Assembly (NCBI RefSeq): GCF_018812025.1
Contig: NC_063065.1
Span: 31,350,642 to 31,414,641, forward strand
Direction: 5' to 3'
Origin: Megalobrama amblycephala
Lineage: Eukaryota; Chordata; Actinopteri; Cypriniformes; Xenocyprididae
DNA length: 64,000 bases
A program made the position numbers and the translations under genes. Positions 54,158-64,000 of this stretch are shown piece by piece. The notes under the pieces were generated by a model. The model worked only from the letters and a program-made list of their open reading frames with translations, was not told the origin of the DNA and made no database searches. Each line of letters begins with the position of its first letter. Positions within the stretch are counted from its first letter, which is position 1.

Positions 54158-55624
54158 ACCCTTGTGCGGTCTTCTGGGTCTTTTTGACCCGCAAATGATG
54201 TTTGCTCAAATTTTAAAAAATGTTCTCTTTGTCCAAATGGCATGAGACTTTGTACGGTGGTTAACACTTTTAAGATCTACAAATAAAATTGTTTTTATGT
54301 TAGTGTAAAAAAAAAAGTTACGTTTGTGGTTTTCGGGGTCTCTGGAGACCCTGGGCAACAGAATGTAATTTTGTAACAATATAATATATTTTTTAAAAAC
54401 CAATGTAATTTTGCTTTGTTTATTAATGTTTTTTCTCAACATTTGTGCAGTTTTTGGAGGATTCCTGATATCTTTTACATTTATATAAATAAATTAAAAA
54501 ATATTTTTTGAAATAGGTTTTTATGCATGAACAGCTTTTTATGTAAAATTCACTTTATAAAAGACCCACATTTCTAACTTTCATTCATGTGGATAACATG
54601 GATAATTTGACATGGTTTAGTGTAAGATTTTTGCCCATCTTTTGAAAAATGCAGTTTTAAAAGTAAAAAAACTATCACTTTTACCAGTAGATGGCTGCAG
54701 AGCTCCACTATTTGCTATGTGTTATTTGAATGACTGAAAGACATCTTTTCACAAGTTTTTTTTTTCAGTTGGATTCATATCTAAATGTTATGAAATCACA
54801 ATTATAACAATAAAACTTACTTTGTCAAAGTTTAGCATTTTTTGTGCAGGGCAAAATCAGTTTTTCAATAATAATTTTATAATAAAAATAATAAAATAAA
54901 TAATTTTTATTTTTGTGTGCACGCGCGTGTGTGTGAGCATGTCCATTTTGTATTGGGGATGTTTTTGCATTTTTGGAAGTGTTCCACTTCATTTCTGTCT
55001 GTGTGTTGTGCGTTGTTTCTGATTTTGAGAATGGATTTTGTCCAGTTTCTAAGTGGGGTCTCTGTGGGTTACATTATTGGTGATATTATTGAAAAACTGA
55101 TTTTTTTTTTCAGTACAAAAAATGCTAAACTTTGACAAAAAGTAATTTTTATTGTTATAATTGTGATTTCATAACATTTAGATATGAATCCAACTGAAAA
55201 AAAAAACTTGTGAAAAGATGTCTTTCAGTGCTGGACTATTCAAATAGCAAATAGTGGAGCTCTGGAGCCATCTACTGGTAAAAATGTTAGTTTTTTTCCT
55301 TTTATAACTGCATTTTCCAAAAGATGGGCAAAAATCTTACACTAAACCATGTCAAATTATCCATGTTATCCACATGAATGAAAGTTAGAAATCTGGGCCT
55401 TTTTATAAAGTGAATTTTACATAAAAAGCTGCTTTTGCATAAAAACCTATTTAAAATAATATTTTTGTATTTATTTATATAAATTTAAAAGATATCACAA
55501 ATCCTTCAAAAACTGCACAAATGTTGAGTAAAAACATTAATATACAGAATAAAATTACATTGTTTTTTAAAAAATATATTATATTGTTAAAAAATTGCAT
55601 TTTGAAGACCACGAGTGCAGTCCC
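54158..55624. mobile_element. Foldback element in a TTAA site (piggyBac-like)
   Basis: Outer ends ACCCTTGTGCGGTCTTC and GAAGACCACGAGTGCAG...CCC. The right flank is TTAA (55625-55628) and the left flank is TTGA, a one-base-decayed TTAA. Arms of about 450 bp (from about 54400 to 54845, and from 55113 to 55600) are nearly perfect inverted copies, e.g. ATGTGGATAACATGGATAAT and ATTATCCATGTTATCCACAT. The CCCTTGTGCGGTCTTC-type end with TTAA suggests piggyBac-family mobilisation; no transposase is present. The frame at 54206-54442 is incidental. Confidence 0.82.
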
Positions 55625-55800
55625 TTAAACGAAGAAAATCACCAATGAAATCAATTGTCTCATAAATCAGGCCTCAAATTATGACGAAAAAACTTGATCA
55701 ATCAGAGATTGGCTCTTTTATTTAGAAGGCGGGACTTATTCCGCCATATTGCTCATAGCACTTTCTCACATTCATGCCGTCTGAAGTCTTTGTTAACACC
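55625..55800. repeat. Dispersed repeat copy 3 (inverted), right piece
   Basis: AAAATCACCAATGAAATCAA, CTCATAAATCAGGC, GAAGGCGGGACTTATTCCGC and CATATTGCTCATAGCAC are the complement of the 21180-21500 part of copy 1. Together with 54100-54157 this restores the target sequence CGA-TTAA-ATTT of copy 1 at about 21508. Confidence 0.8.
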
Positions 55801-55917
55801 ATGCAATGAGATCACACCAGTGCAGGCTGACTTTTAGCTCTACGCTCTTGTGGATAAAGGTATATTAAATATTTAAGTGCCCTAAAATCTAACTGTGCCA
55901 CTGTATGTACAAAGATT

Positions 55918-56325
55918 TAAAGGATTAGTTCACTTTCAAATGAAAATTACCCCAAACTTTACTCACTCTAAAGCCATCCTAGGTGTATATGACTTCTTCT
56001 TTCTGATGAACACAATTGGAGATATATTAATAAATATCCAAGCTTTATAATGGCATTGAACTTGGAAAAACATTTATTAATAAGTTTAATGAATAACTAT
56101 TAAACAATAAACATTGATTGAATTTCTTATTAATAAATGTTCACATTTTGATTATTATTGTTTCCTCTAGTAATTATGTGTCTGATTTTTAATTTCCAAC
56201 ATATTTTGGGTTCATTTTGAGCCAGTCATTTTTAAACAATAGTTGGGTTAAATAAAACTACCCAGCAAACATTTAACCCAATCACTGGGTTTGTCCATTT
56301 TCAACCCAGCATTTTTAAGAGTGTA
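55918..56325. mobile_element. Foldback-family half copy fused to a truncated MITE
   Basis: AAAGGATTAGTTCACTTTCA ... TAGGTGTATATGACTTCTTC ... CAAGCTTTATAATGGCATTG (55918-56060) runs straight into AAACATTTATTAATAAGTTT and the MITE right half, ending AACCCAGCATTTTTAAGAGT. A similar pairing of the two families occurs at 13139. Confidence 0.75.
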
Positions 56326-56985
56326 ATATTAATAAATATATTCTTCATGATTAGTTCATGTTATTATTGTAAAGTGTTACCAGGATTTCAATAGTTTTAG
56401 TTAACAATAACGACACAGAAATCAGTGAGCGTTTGCAGATCTTCACCCGACAGGAAGTTGCACTGATGGAGACACGTGATTGGCCGGAGGATGTTTCCAG
56501 CTCAGTGACCTCATCATCACAGCAGCACTTTGAAAACACTCTCACGGGCTATTCACATCATTCTACAGTGAAACAGACAAATATCAGGGCTGATTTCTGA
56601 CGAGAACAAACATCTGCTGCGTTCAGTTCGGTTATTGTTTAATCATGTCCTTCCAAACTCCATGTGACTTTTTTTCCCTCTGGAACACAAAAGAAGAAAT
56701 TCTGATTTATATCCAGTTACAATAAGTGGAGCTTTCAAGCTTCAAAAAATGGCTCAAAATAGCTGCTAAAAAATCATTAAAAGTGATTAAGCAAAAATGA
56801 TTTTTTTTCATATGTATGATTGGATATTAATAATAAAAAAACAATGTTCCTCATGCAGAGTTATCGAATGCCTTCAGAAGTCTGTGCTCGTTTTGAAGCA
56901 CCAAGTCCCATTTATGTATGTAAAAGAACAACCAGTACATTTTCCTTTTGTTTTTTCGACGGGAGGGTTTGGAACAGTGACAGAA
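56326..56985. other. vopp1 intron 2, no gene seen
   Basis: AT-rich with short frames of no recognised family. Confidence 0.4.
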
Positions 56986-56989
56986 TGAT

Positions 56990-57440
56990 GCATGTTTTAT
57001 TTGTGCGCGCACTGTCCCTTTAAATCCCGGGGCTGGATGAAGCGCCCGCTGGGAGTCTGTAAGGAGTTCATCGGCAGGCCTCCAATTATAATGCTGCATG
57101 TTTCTTTCCGCTCGTAACAAGTCGAAGGATTTGCGGCGAATTGAACATCCCGTTGGCCTGCTTTTATCTCCGAGTGTGTCCTCGTGTAATACCTGCAGTG
57201 GTATTCATTTGGGGGAAGTGATTGCATGGCTTTGGTTGGAAGATAATGTAGGAGTTGGGCGCGGTGGGAAACGGTGGAATAATGCAGCGCTCGCGCCGGC
57301 TCCGTGTGAGATAGCAAACCCATCACACAGCCTAAGCCAAGACCCTGACAGACAGAAATTGGACCAGAATTTTTATGTTTTCCTCTCTGGTTCTTCTGCA
57401 CTGCAGGCCCATTTTCTGTTGAGTGACTGGCACCTTTGAT
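56990..57440. other. Unique GC-balanced block in vopp1 intron 2, candidate conserved non-coding element
   Basis: Repeat-free sequence of high complexity (CTCCAATTATAATGCTGCAT, GTAATACCTGCAGTGGTATT, GAAGTGATTGCATGGCTTTG) contains homeodomain-type AATTATAAT and a CTGCAG palindrome. Frames on both strands (57098-57439 plus, 56997-57401 minus) overlap completely and resemble nothing, so I treat them as chance. Confidence 0.35.
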
Positions 57441-58980
57441 CTAGTGAAGGAAGAGGAAGAACTCGATCTTAACCAGGAGCATGATGAGCTTTCTAGCTCA
57501 GATCAGTCATGTTGTGTTTGAACTCAGACTGGCACATTTTGTGTTTACATCTAAACATGTCATGGGATTAATATATCTAGAAAGTAAGCAAAGTCTTTGT
57601 AAGCGGGTCATACCGTGTCAAATCAACCAGATTTCTATATTTTTTTCTGTAGAAAGACAAACATAAATAGTGATGAAAACCAAAATATTAAACATCACAG
57701 ATGTATATTTATTGAGTAATGCACTATTTTGTAGAGGAGGATCAAAATGACCATTTTCAACCTGAGATTTGGAGCCAATTAGAGGAGTGTAAAAATGACT
57801 TTATAAAGATGGCAGCATCATGATTTTATTTTCACACAGAGATTGGTAGATCTATTAGTGAAATCAGTTGACTTTATCAATCTTTGATTCATTATATGCC
57901 AACAGTGACAGCTCAAAAATGGCAAAAAGCACTTCTTGTGTTTTTTTGTTTCAAGTTTGCATGTCTGTAACTCAAGAAGTATTAAAGATATCTTAATATC
58001 CTTTTAGATTCTGGTTCATAACAAACTTTTCTTTTGGTATCTCCATTTTAAAGGCCCTCGATGGTTCAGTTTCAGAGATATGGAGATCTTAATGCAGCTC
58101 CATGAGTAAATTGGTCAATTGCACATTTCCAGTGGTCAAAAACCAAATGCATTCAGCTGATTCTTCTTTTCTTTTAATTAAAGAGGAATATCTAGAGGAA
58201 ACAAGATACATTTCTAGTTTTAGTGTTATTTGTTCTTTAGTCTTCTTTGAACACAATAACTATCTGTCTACATTTGGTTCCTGACCATTGAAAATGGGTC
58301 AAATTCAACAATTTGGACATGGAGTCACGTTGAGATACTCATATCTATAGGACTGAACTATATAGGGCCTTAAAAATGAAGATTTCAAAAGAAAAGTCTA
58401 TTAAAAATGAGAATCTAGAAGCATATTAAGATATCTTGAATACTTTTTAACATAACATTAAATTACAGGCATGCAAACTTTGGAAAAGGAATATTTATGG
58501 CACTCGGACACATATCTTCTATGCAATTGAGATGATAGAAAAACACAAGATACATTTCTAGTTTTAACCTTATTTGTTCTTCAGATATTATATATTATAT
58601 ACTGAATGCATTTGGTTTCTGACCACTGAAAATGTGTGCAATCGACCAATTTACTCATGGAGTAAGATCTCCATATCTCTGGAACTGAACCATCGAGGGC
58701 CTTTAAAATGAAAATACCAAAAGAAAAGTTTAAGAACCAGAATCTAAAAGGATATTAATAGATCTTTAATACTTCTTGAGTTACAGACATGCAAACTTGA
58801 GACAAAAAAAACACAAGAAGTGCTTTTTGCCATTTTTGAGCTGTCACTGTTGGCATATAATGAATCAAAGATTGATAAAGTCAACAGATTTTACTAATAG
58901 ATCTACCAATCTCTGTGTGAAAATAAAATAATGATGCTGCCATCTTTATAAAGTCATTTTTACACCCCTCTAAATTGGAG

Positions 58981-59535
58981 ACTGCCCTCCAAAAAAAAAA
59001 AACAAAAAAAAAAAAACACCCTATAGGTCTTTTTTCAAGCACCATATTTACGACCTATATTTACGTTTTGAAGTCATGCGCCCTCTAGCGGGTGTAAAAA
59101 TAATGACAGTGTGTTGTTACATCTGTCGTTATGAAATGATGACTGTCATTACCAATCAAAATGCATGTTCATTTAAATGCAGTGTGTGGACTTTTTACAC
59201 CATTTCTCCTATTTCCATTTACCAAAACTATTTTTTTTATTAACGACTACACCCAACCCATCCCTTAACCTAACCTTAGTGATTTATAGTGCATTTACAC
59301 TTTATGAGCACATGCGTTCTCTGGGATCGAACCCACGATCGCATGATCACATGATTGCAACGCTCTGCCAATTGAGCTATATGCGAAACCTGAAATATGA
59401 TGCAGATAAAAGGGAACAATGCATTAAAATGAAAGTGTCCTGCTGTCGAAAGGGGCGCAGCATTAGCAAACGCTCCTATGAGTTGTATTTCAGGGAAGTG
59501 ACAAACGAGTCGTATTGGTTGGAGAACATGTTGCT
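58981..59535 (-). mobile_element. tRNA-related insertion (SINE-like) within the foldback arm
   Basis: It separates two halves of the foldback arm (TCTAAATTGGAGA | TTGGCTCCAAATCTC). On the minus strand it carries a tRNA-like head at about 59386-59322, then GGTTAGGTTAAGGGATGGGT, and ends in T-runs. The plus strand therefore starts with a long A-run at 58991-59017. A classical SINE oriented with its tRNA head would end in A, so the polarity of the tail is wrong. Confidence 0.55.
59322..59386 (-). other. tRNA-like promoter region (A and B boxes), not a functional tRNA
   Basis: The minus strand reads TAGCTCAATTGGCAGAGCG (A-box type) and, 25 bases on, GGTTCGATCCC (a good B box, T-loop of a tRNA). 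A proper acceptor stem and an anticodon arm of standard length are not found, so it is the internal RNA polymerase III promoter of a tRNA-derived element. The 180-codon plus frame at 59177-59719 runs across it antisense and is spurious. Confidence 0.7.
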
Positions 59536-59639
59536 AATTTGGCTCCAAATCTCATTTAATATTTGGGCTTTTACCACTATTTATGTTTGTCTTTCTACAG
59601 AAAAAAAAAAAATGAACAAAATCAAAAATGTGATCCGGG

Positions 59640-61331
59640 GACCTCTGGTTGAGATGATACGGTGCGTTATGAACATTATATGTAGTCCATCAGAAGAAAG
59701 AAGGAAGAAAGACTGTTGATGTCTATCTGGAAAGGGTTTTGAACTCATTTAGAGTCAAATATTCTGATTCGGAGTGTTTTTAAAGAGAAGAAAATTAAAA
59801 CCACTCTATATAGACCAGGTCTTTTCAACAGTTCTGATCTGATCTGACAGGTTTGACTGTAGTTGCTTCATCAACCCATGATTTAACCTGCCGTGTAGAA
59901 AATTAGGCTGCAGAGTGTCAGAGAGAGTTTCACATTGAGCCTGAGAGCGCTTGTGAAGAATCTGAGGGCATCTATCAAAGAGCTGAAAGTAAGTGGACCC
60001 AATGAGAGCTTGCAAAAACATTATTTATACATCGTTTTTTAATGTTACTCCTTGTTTCAGAACACTCAGAGAACATTCAAAAGTAACATTCCCGTAATGT
60101 TTGGAGAATGAGAAAATGGAACGTTCCCATAACCAAGAAAAATGACATTTTCTCTTGAAGCTATTAAACTATCAAGTCAAACTTCTCTCTCTGCAGCAGT
60201 GGCAGTGAATTTATTTCCTCCCAAACTGTAGATGTTTAGGCAAATCGTCTTATTTCTGATGATTCAGCTCTCTTTCACCGCCTCTGTGCATTCACACGCA
60301 CCCTTCCTGAAAGATTAAACGCTTGCATTAAGGGCTGAGAATCCCTTCAGTCCGTGCTGTGCATCCGAGCAGAAATCACTGCGCTGGTGCTCAGATATGA
60401 GCGACGACTACACATTTATCATCACATCAAGGGTGTATTTTCACAGAATTAACTCTGAAATGCTGCAGTATCGGTTGTTGTGTGGACTTATATGGTGAAT
60501 GTCACCTTTTAAATATAGATCATAAGTTTTCTTTGAAGGCCTGTAAATACACAGCCTTCCTTTATAATTTATGAAGACTTTAAATGTGCCTGGACACAGT
60601 CTTGCATGTTTCATAGACAATCATACGAACATGGCAGGGCATATTTAGACCTAGTTGATGACATTAACGTGGGGAATTTATTAAGCAGATTATTTTAGTA
60701 ATTCAGCACAGAGAATCAGAATCGTCATCCTCTCTCTGCACTTCAGCGGTCACATCGACCTCCTGCCGTCTCTTAACCGTGCAGTGTCCTTGAGCAAAGC
60801 TCCGCTCATCCGCTGTATCAGTTATTTGAAGTTGAATGGGAAATGAAGCCAGTCTGAGCACTTGATCCGGTCCATTGACTCTCCCCGCTTTGACTGGAGC
60901 TCTACATGAGAGCGGCTTCCTCTCGCGGTTTGACTGTCAGCTCTCCACTTCTCTGAAGAGTAAAGTCTGAGTAAGTTTATTCTCAGTTTGAAGGGTTATC
61001 ATCTTGTTTTAGAGGATGTGGATCAGGCAGTGTGTGTGTGTGTGTGTGTGAAGGTAAACCTCCTCAGTAGCAGCAGATGCGTCTCTTCTGGAAATAATCA
61101 AATCCTGTCACTATCCGGGGCGAGGACATCGAGTCCGTAAACCAACAATTAACTTCTGCAAAACAAGAACAGGCTGTGCTGGAGGATCAGAGCTCGCTGT
61201 TTTCTGTTTTATACTGGATGGACTTTGAGTCTGTTGTGCTCAAGTCAGTGTTTCTGTTATTGAGAGCAGAAGCAGCAACATTAAAGTTTCAGTCAAGATG
61301 GTGTATTTGTTACAGTCTTCAATTCCTTTAA
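59640..61331. other. vopp1 intron 2, mostly unique; 60180-61320 repeat-free
   Basis: 60060-60150 has the AACATTCCCGTAATGTTTGG / GGAACGTTCCC pattern of a small decayed MITE. A (GT)n run of about 9 units lies at 61032-61049. The rest has no supported frames. Confidence 0.45.
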
Positions 61332-62841
61332 CCCTCTGGAGTCTGAGGCTGATTTGGGGCCTGGAGAAGTTTTGACATGCCCTGACATTTGTGCTTTTTT
61401 CAGTTGTTCATAAACATATTAATGGAAAAAGTGTCATTACACTGTATTCAGCACAAACTAGGCTACAATAATATGTGAGGAACATGTATGTACATGTTTG
61501 TGTTTTTGAAGGAATAACGTTTATGCGTGATTATTGAAAAAACAAAAAACTTAAGTTACTGAAATAAAGCCAAAAAATATATATTAAATCTGTGTTCACA
61601 AGACTTCTGGGTATTGGAGGTTGTAAACTAGAGTTTTTGCTTCAAAATTATGTAAAAAGTATCATTCCTACTCCTTCATATAAAACAATAGAGAGATTTA
61701 AATTTTCTAAAACATCTTTGGTCAAGTAACACAGTATGCGTGGAGGCGTGAATAATCATGAATAATGGGTGATTCTCACCTGAGAAGACAAAAGAATCGC
61801 ATAAAGAGCTCTAATGACCTGCATAAATAATGAGGCCTTTCAGTCAGATAGGCTGTGAAAAAACCTCTGTTGATCATGTCTCAGCTCATCATAATGTAAA
61901 TCAAACATACAGAAAATACAGCAATACTGTGAAATATTATTACAATTTAAAATAATGGTATTCTATTATTAAAATATAATGCATTTCTATGATACAAAGT
62001 GTCTGAACAGTTATGTTACCTCTATGGCATTTCATATAGGCTTTTAGCTTAAAAGCATGCACATTTGGAGAAATATTGATGGATTCTCATGTTTATGTCA
62101 ATTTTCTATACAGAGGAGTAATATTTATTCATTATTTATTGTCGTCACTGTGAACGCTGGATACTGTGTTTACAATTCATACTTGCAGCCGGAGGGCGCT
62201 CTGTGCACTTTTAGTCCACAAATGCCAATGCTAAAGAAGAACAGGCAATCCAGGAAATAACTGAACTAACAGAGGACAGAGATCGCTAACTATGGCTATT
62301 CAAAACACTTTTCAAGACAATAAATACACGATTAAGACGATGTATGCATGTATAGACTGAATTTGCGTCTGAATAGCGCTGGCTCCGTGGGTGTGGCCGC
62401 ATTAGCGGATAATGAGCTGAATCAAGGACTTCTGACATGGCTCTCTTTTCATACAGATTACATAAACACAGAATGTTTGTTTTCGTTTTGACTTACACGA
62501 TTTAAAACCTGACATTTCAACATCTCTTTAGACACAAGTCTAATTTTTTTGTCATTAGTATTCATAAGTTACAGTTCATTTTCTGAGAACTATCAGATTG
62601 GAGTTCGTTCAGAGGGAGAGGAGAGATCACGCATCATGTTAGTTTTCTTTATTTTACAAAAAGCACAAAATTTAGTTTTTACTCTGAGTGTACACAAATA
62701 AAAGAAGATATTCCACAGATTAAAATGGTGTATAACTCTTAATTGTATGTGCAACACTGACGGAGTATTTTGAGTCTCTTTCACACTGGTTAGAAAAAAA
62801 AACGCGGTGATCACGCCGGCGTGACCGCCGACCCCAGAGTG
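61332..62841. mobile_element. piggyBac-like non-autonomous element with exact TTAA duplication
   Basis: The ends CCCTCTGGAGTCTGAGGC and GACCGCCGACCCCAGAGTG are flanked by TTAA at 61328-61331 and 62842-62845. The inverted match C(C/A)CTCTGG(A/G)GTC is 12 bp with two differences. The 1.5-kb interior lacks a transposase. A minus frame at 62593-62814 is unrelated to any I know. Confidence 0.82.
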
Positions 62842-63284
62842 TTAATGAAATGATTATTTGTCACATGCACACTCTTAAAAATATTAATTTTTAAAGCAGT
62901 GTGACTTTTCGTCAGAGTTACACCTCACTGAACAAAGACTTGCTGTAAATATCAAAGTCAGTCCGGACGGTTCTGCTCAAAGGGCAGCAGCTTTTAAAGT
63001 GTGATGGTAATAATAAGGATGTTCGGTTACAGATGTTCTGTTGAAAGGTCATCATCAGTGGGTAATTATCCACTTCAGCATCCACAGTGGCAGAAGTATT
63101 TACCCAGCATGCTAATGTGTCACAAGAATTGGGTTTTATATTACAATTTCAAAACCGATGCAAAATATTGACTGACATATTGAGTTTCAGATGAGCACAT
63201 GCATTAATAATTACTTTTGATTTGATTGAACTTTTGGCTGATGAAAAAAAAACAAAAAAAAAAAAAAACATTGATTTCAGTTAA

Positions 63285-64000
63285 AGGTGACCTATTATGC
63301 TCCTTTTCACAAGATGTAATATCAGTCTCTGGTGTCTCCAGAATGTGTCTGTGAAGTTTCAGCTCAAAATCCCCCACAGATCATTTACTATAGCTTGTCA
63401 AATTTGCCCTTATTTCGGTGTGAGCAAAAACACGCCGTTTTTGTGTGTGTCCCTTTAAATGCAAATGAGCTGCTGCTCCCGCCCCCTTTCCAGAAGAGGG
63501 CGGAGCTTTAACAGCTCAACAACAACAAAGCTGGAGAATCTCACGCAGCCAAAATGACGAAAGTGTTCAGCCTTACATTGTTCAAACCGGAGTCGACACT
63601 GATGGAGAGACTCAGGAAGAAGTTACAACTTTTAGACGTTTCTGAATGGTTAGTGGATAAATTGATGTAGTTGCTGTGGAGTTGATTCAACTCATCCACT
63701 AGCATGTGCCGTCATGTTCATCTTTTGTGTTGAATTGACCCTCGTTTGTGAAGCAGTCCGGCGTAAAATGACGGCATGTCAACAACACTCTACTACAACA
63801 ACTCTTCCTCTTCTCTAAAGCAGCCCAACATGGCCCCGCCCCCTTTGTTGCGTGTTCTTGGGGGCGGGGTTTATGTAAATTTTAGGGTTAGTGATGTCAC
63901 CAACCCAGAAAGAAGCTCGTTGTAGTCCCTACCAGCCGTTTGTTGTAGTCCTTAAACAGAGAATTCTGTAAAAGAAAATATCTCTCTTTGCATTGAACTT
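63285..64000 (+). mobile_element. TTAA-target element, plus orientation, continues past the window end
   Basis: Begins after TTAA (63281-63284) with AGGTGACCTATTATGCTCC, then CACAAGATGTAATATCAGTC, GAGGGCGGAGCTTTAACAGC, GGAGTCGACACTGATGGAGA and GCAGTCCGGCGTAAAATGAC. It matches 26985-27508 over at least 480 bp. It is preceded by an A-rich run (63245-63269). Confidence 0.82.

Larger units (their letters stand above)
57615..59610. mobile_element. Large foldback element with an insertion in its right arm
   Basis: The left arm 57640-58150 and the right arm 58600-58980 are inverted copies, e.g. GTGACAGCTCAAAAATGGCA / TGCCATTTTTGAGCTGTCAC, and TCCATGAGTAAATTGGTC / GACCAATTTACTCATGG. The outer part of the right arm (GGCTCCAAATCTCATTTAA, ACTATTTATGTTTGTCTTTC) is displaced to 59538-59610 by an inserted segment at about 58981-59535. 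The inner region also has inverted CTATTTGTTCTT / TCTAGTTTTA repeats. The element has no coding capacity; RNA from it would form a hairpin of more than 400 bp. Confidence 0.85.

Noticed and set aside
59322..59386. Functional tRNA gene
   Set aside because: Only A- and B-box-like segments are present; the cloverleaf stems do not close and the sequence sits inside a mobile insertion.
59177..59719. 180-codon plus-strand frame
   Set aside because: It crosses three unrelated pieces (tRNA-like insertion antisense, spacer, foldback arm), so it cannot be an ancestral gene.
53854..64000. Further vopp1 exons
   Set aside because: I looked for the RSYEDCC Cys-rich continuation and the transmembrane exon on the plus strand and found nothing with splice sites; intron 2 must extend beyond the window.

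Overview
The window is nuclear DNA of a teleost, most likely a cyprinid (carp/goldfish/zebrafish relative). The reasons are vertebrate genes with GT-AG introns, a Tc1 transposon, L2-type LINE relics, and several interspersed families I recognise from cyprinid genomes (the 'GGGTTAAAACAACCC' MITE, the 'AAAGGATTAGTTCACTT' foldback family, TTAA-target elements). There is no bacterial or viral genome organisation. Real coding sequence is very sparse: two genes, six coding exons, about 1.2 kb in total.

Left side, minus strand (1-8474): the 5' part of a FACIT-like collagen gene, col21a1. Four consecutive coding exons join in phase. They are the VWA domain (7917-8474), a linker exon opening the laminin-G/TSPN-like region (6758-6928), and two TSPN exons (4868-5079 and 4039-4212). 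The collagenous part lies off the left edge. The next intron holds a 3.4-kb 21-bp minisatellite (1-3426). The signal-peptide exon was not found. A promoter-like module on the same strand lies at about 19797-19945.

Middle (8.5-37.6 kb): intergenic or col21a1 5' intron DNA built mostly from nested mobile elements. It contains a TIR element carrying an 89-bp minisatellite (8521-10213), a broken Tc1 (10732-12348), a three-level nest at 15009-16975, a long foldback (18163-19041), duplicated dispersed repeats, L2 reverse-transcriptase relics, MITEs and microsatellites.

Right side, plus strand (37.6-64 kb): the start of vopp1. Exon 1 (37951-38013) follows a GC-rich leader with three upstream ORFs. 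Exon 2 is at 53795-53853, and the remaining exons lie beyond the window. The 15.8-kb intron 1 holds two MITE copies whose subterminal 22-bp motif has expanded into long minisatellites (about 1.3 and 1.85 kb), a TTAA element, and a 76-bp minisatellite in which every unit carries a CCAAT box and a GC box. Intron 2 holds two large foldbacks, TTAA-flanked elements and a conserved-looking unique block.

The two genes run divergently (col21a1 leftward, vopp1 rightward). I see no functional link between them and no clear evidence of a new biological system. The most distinctive signals are the birth of minisatellites from MITE ends and the CCAAT/GC-box array. Repeat family names come from memory of motifs, not from a database search.
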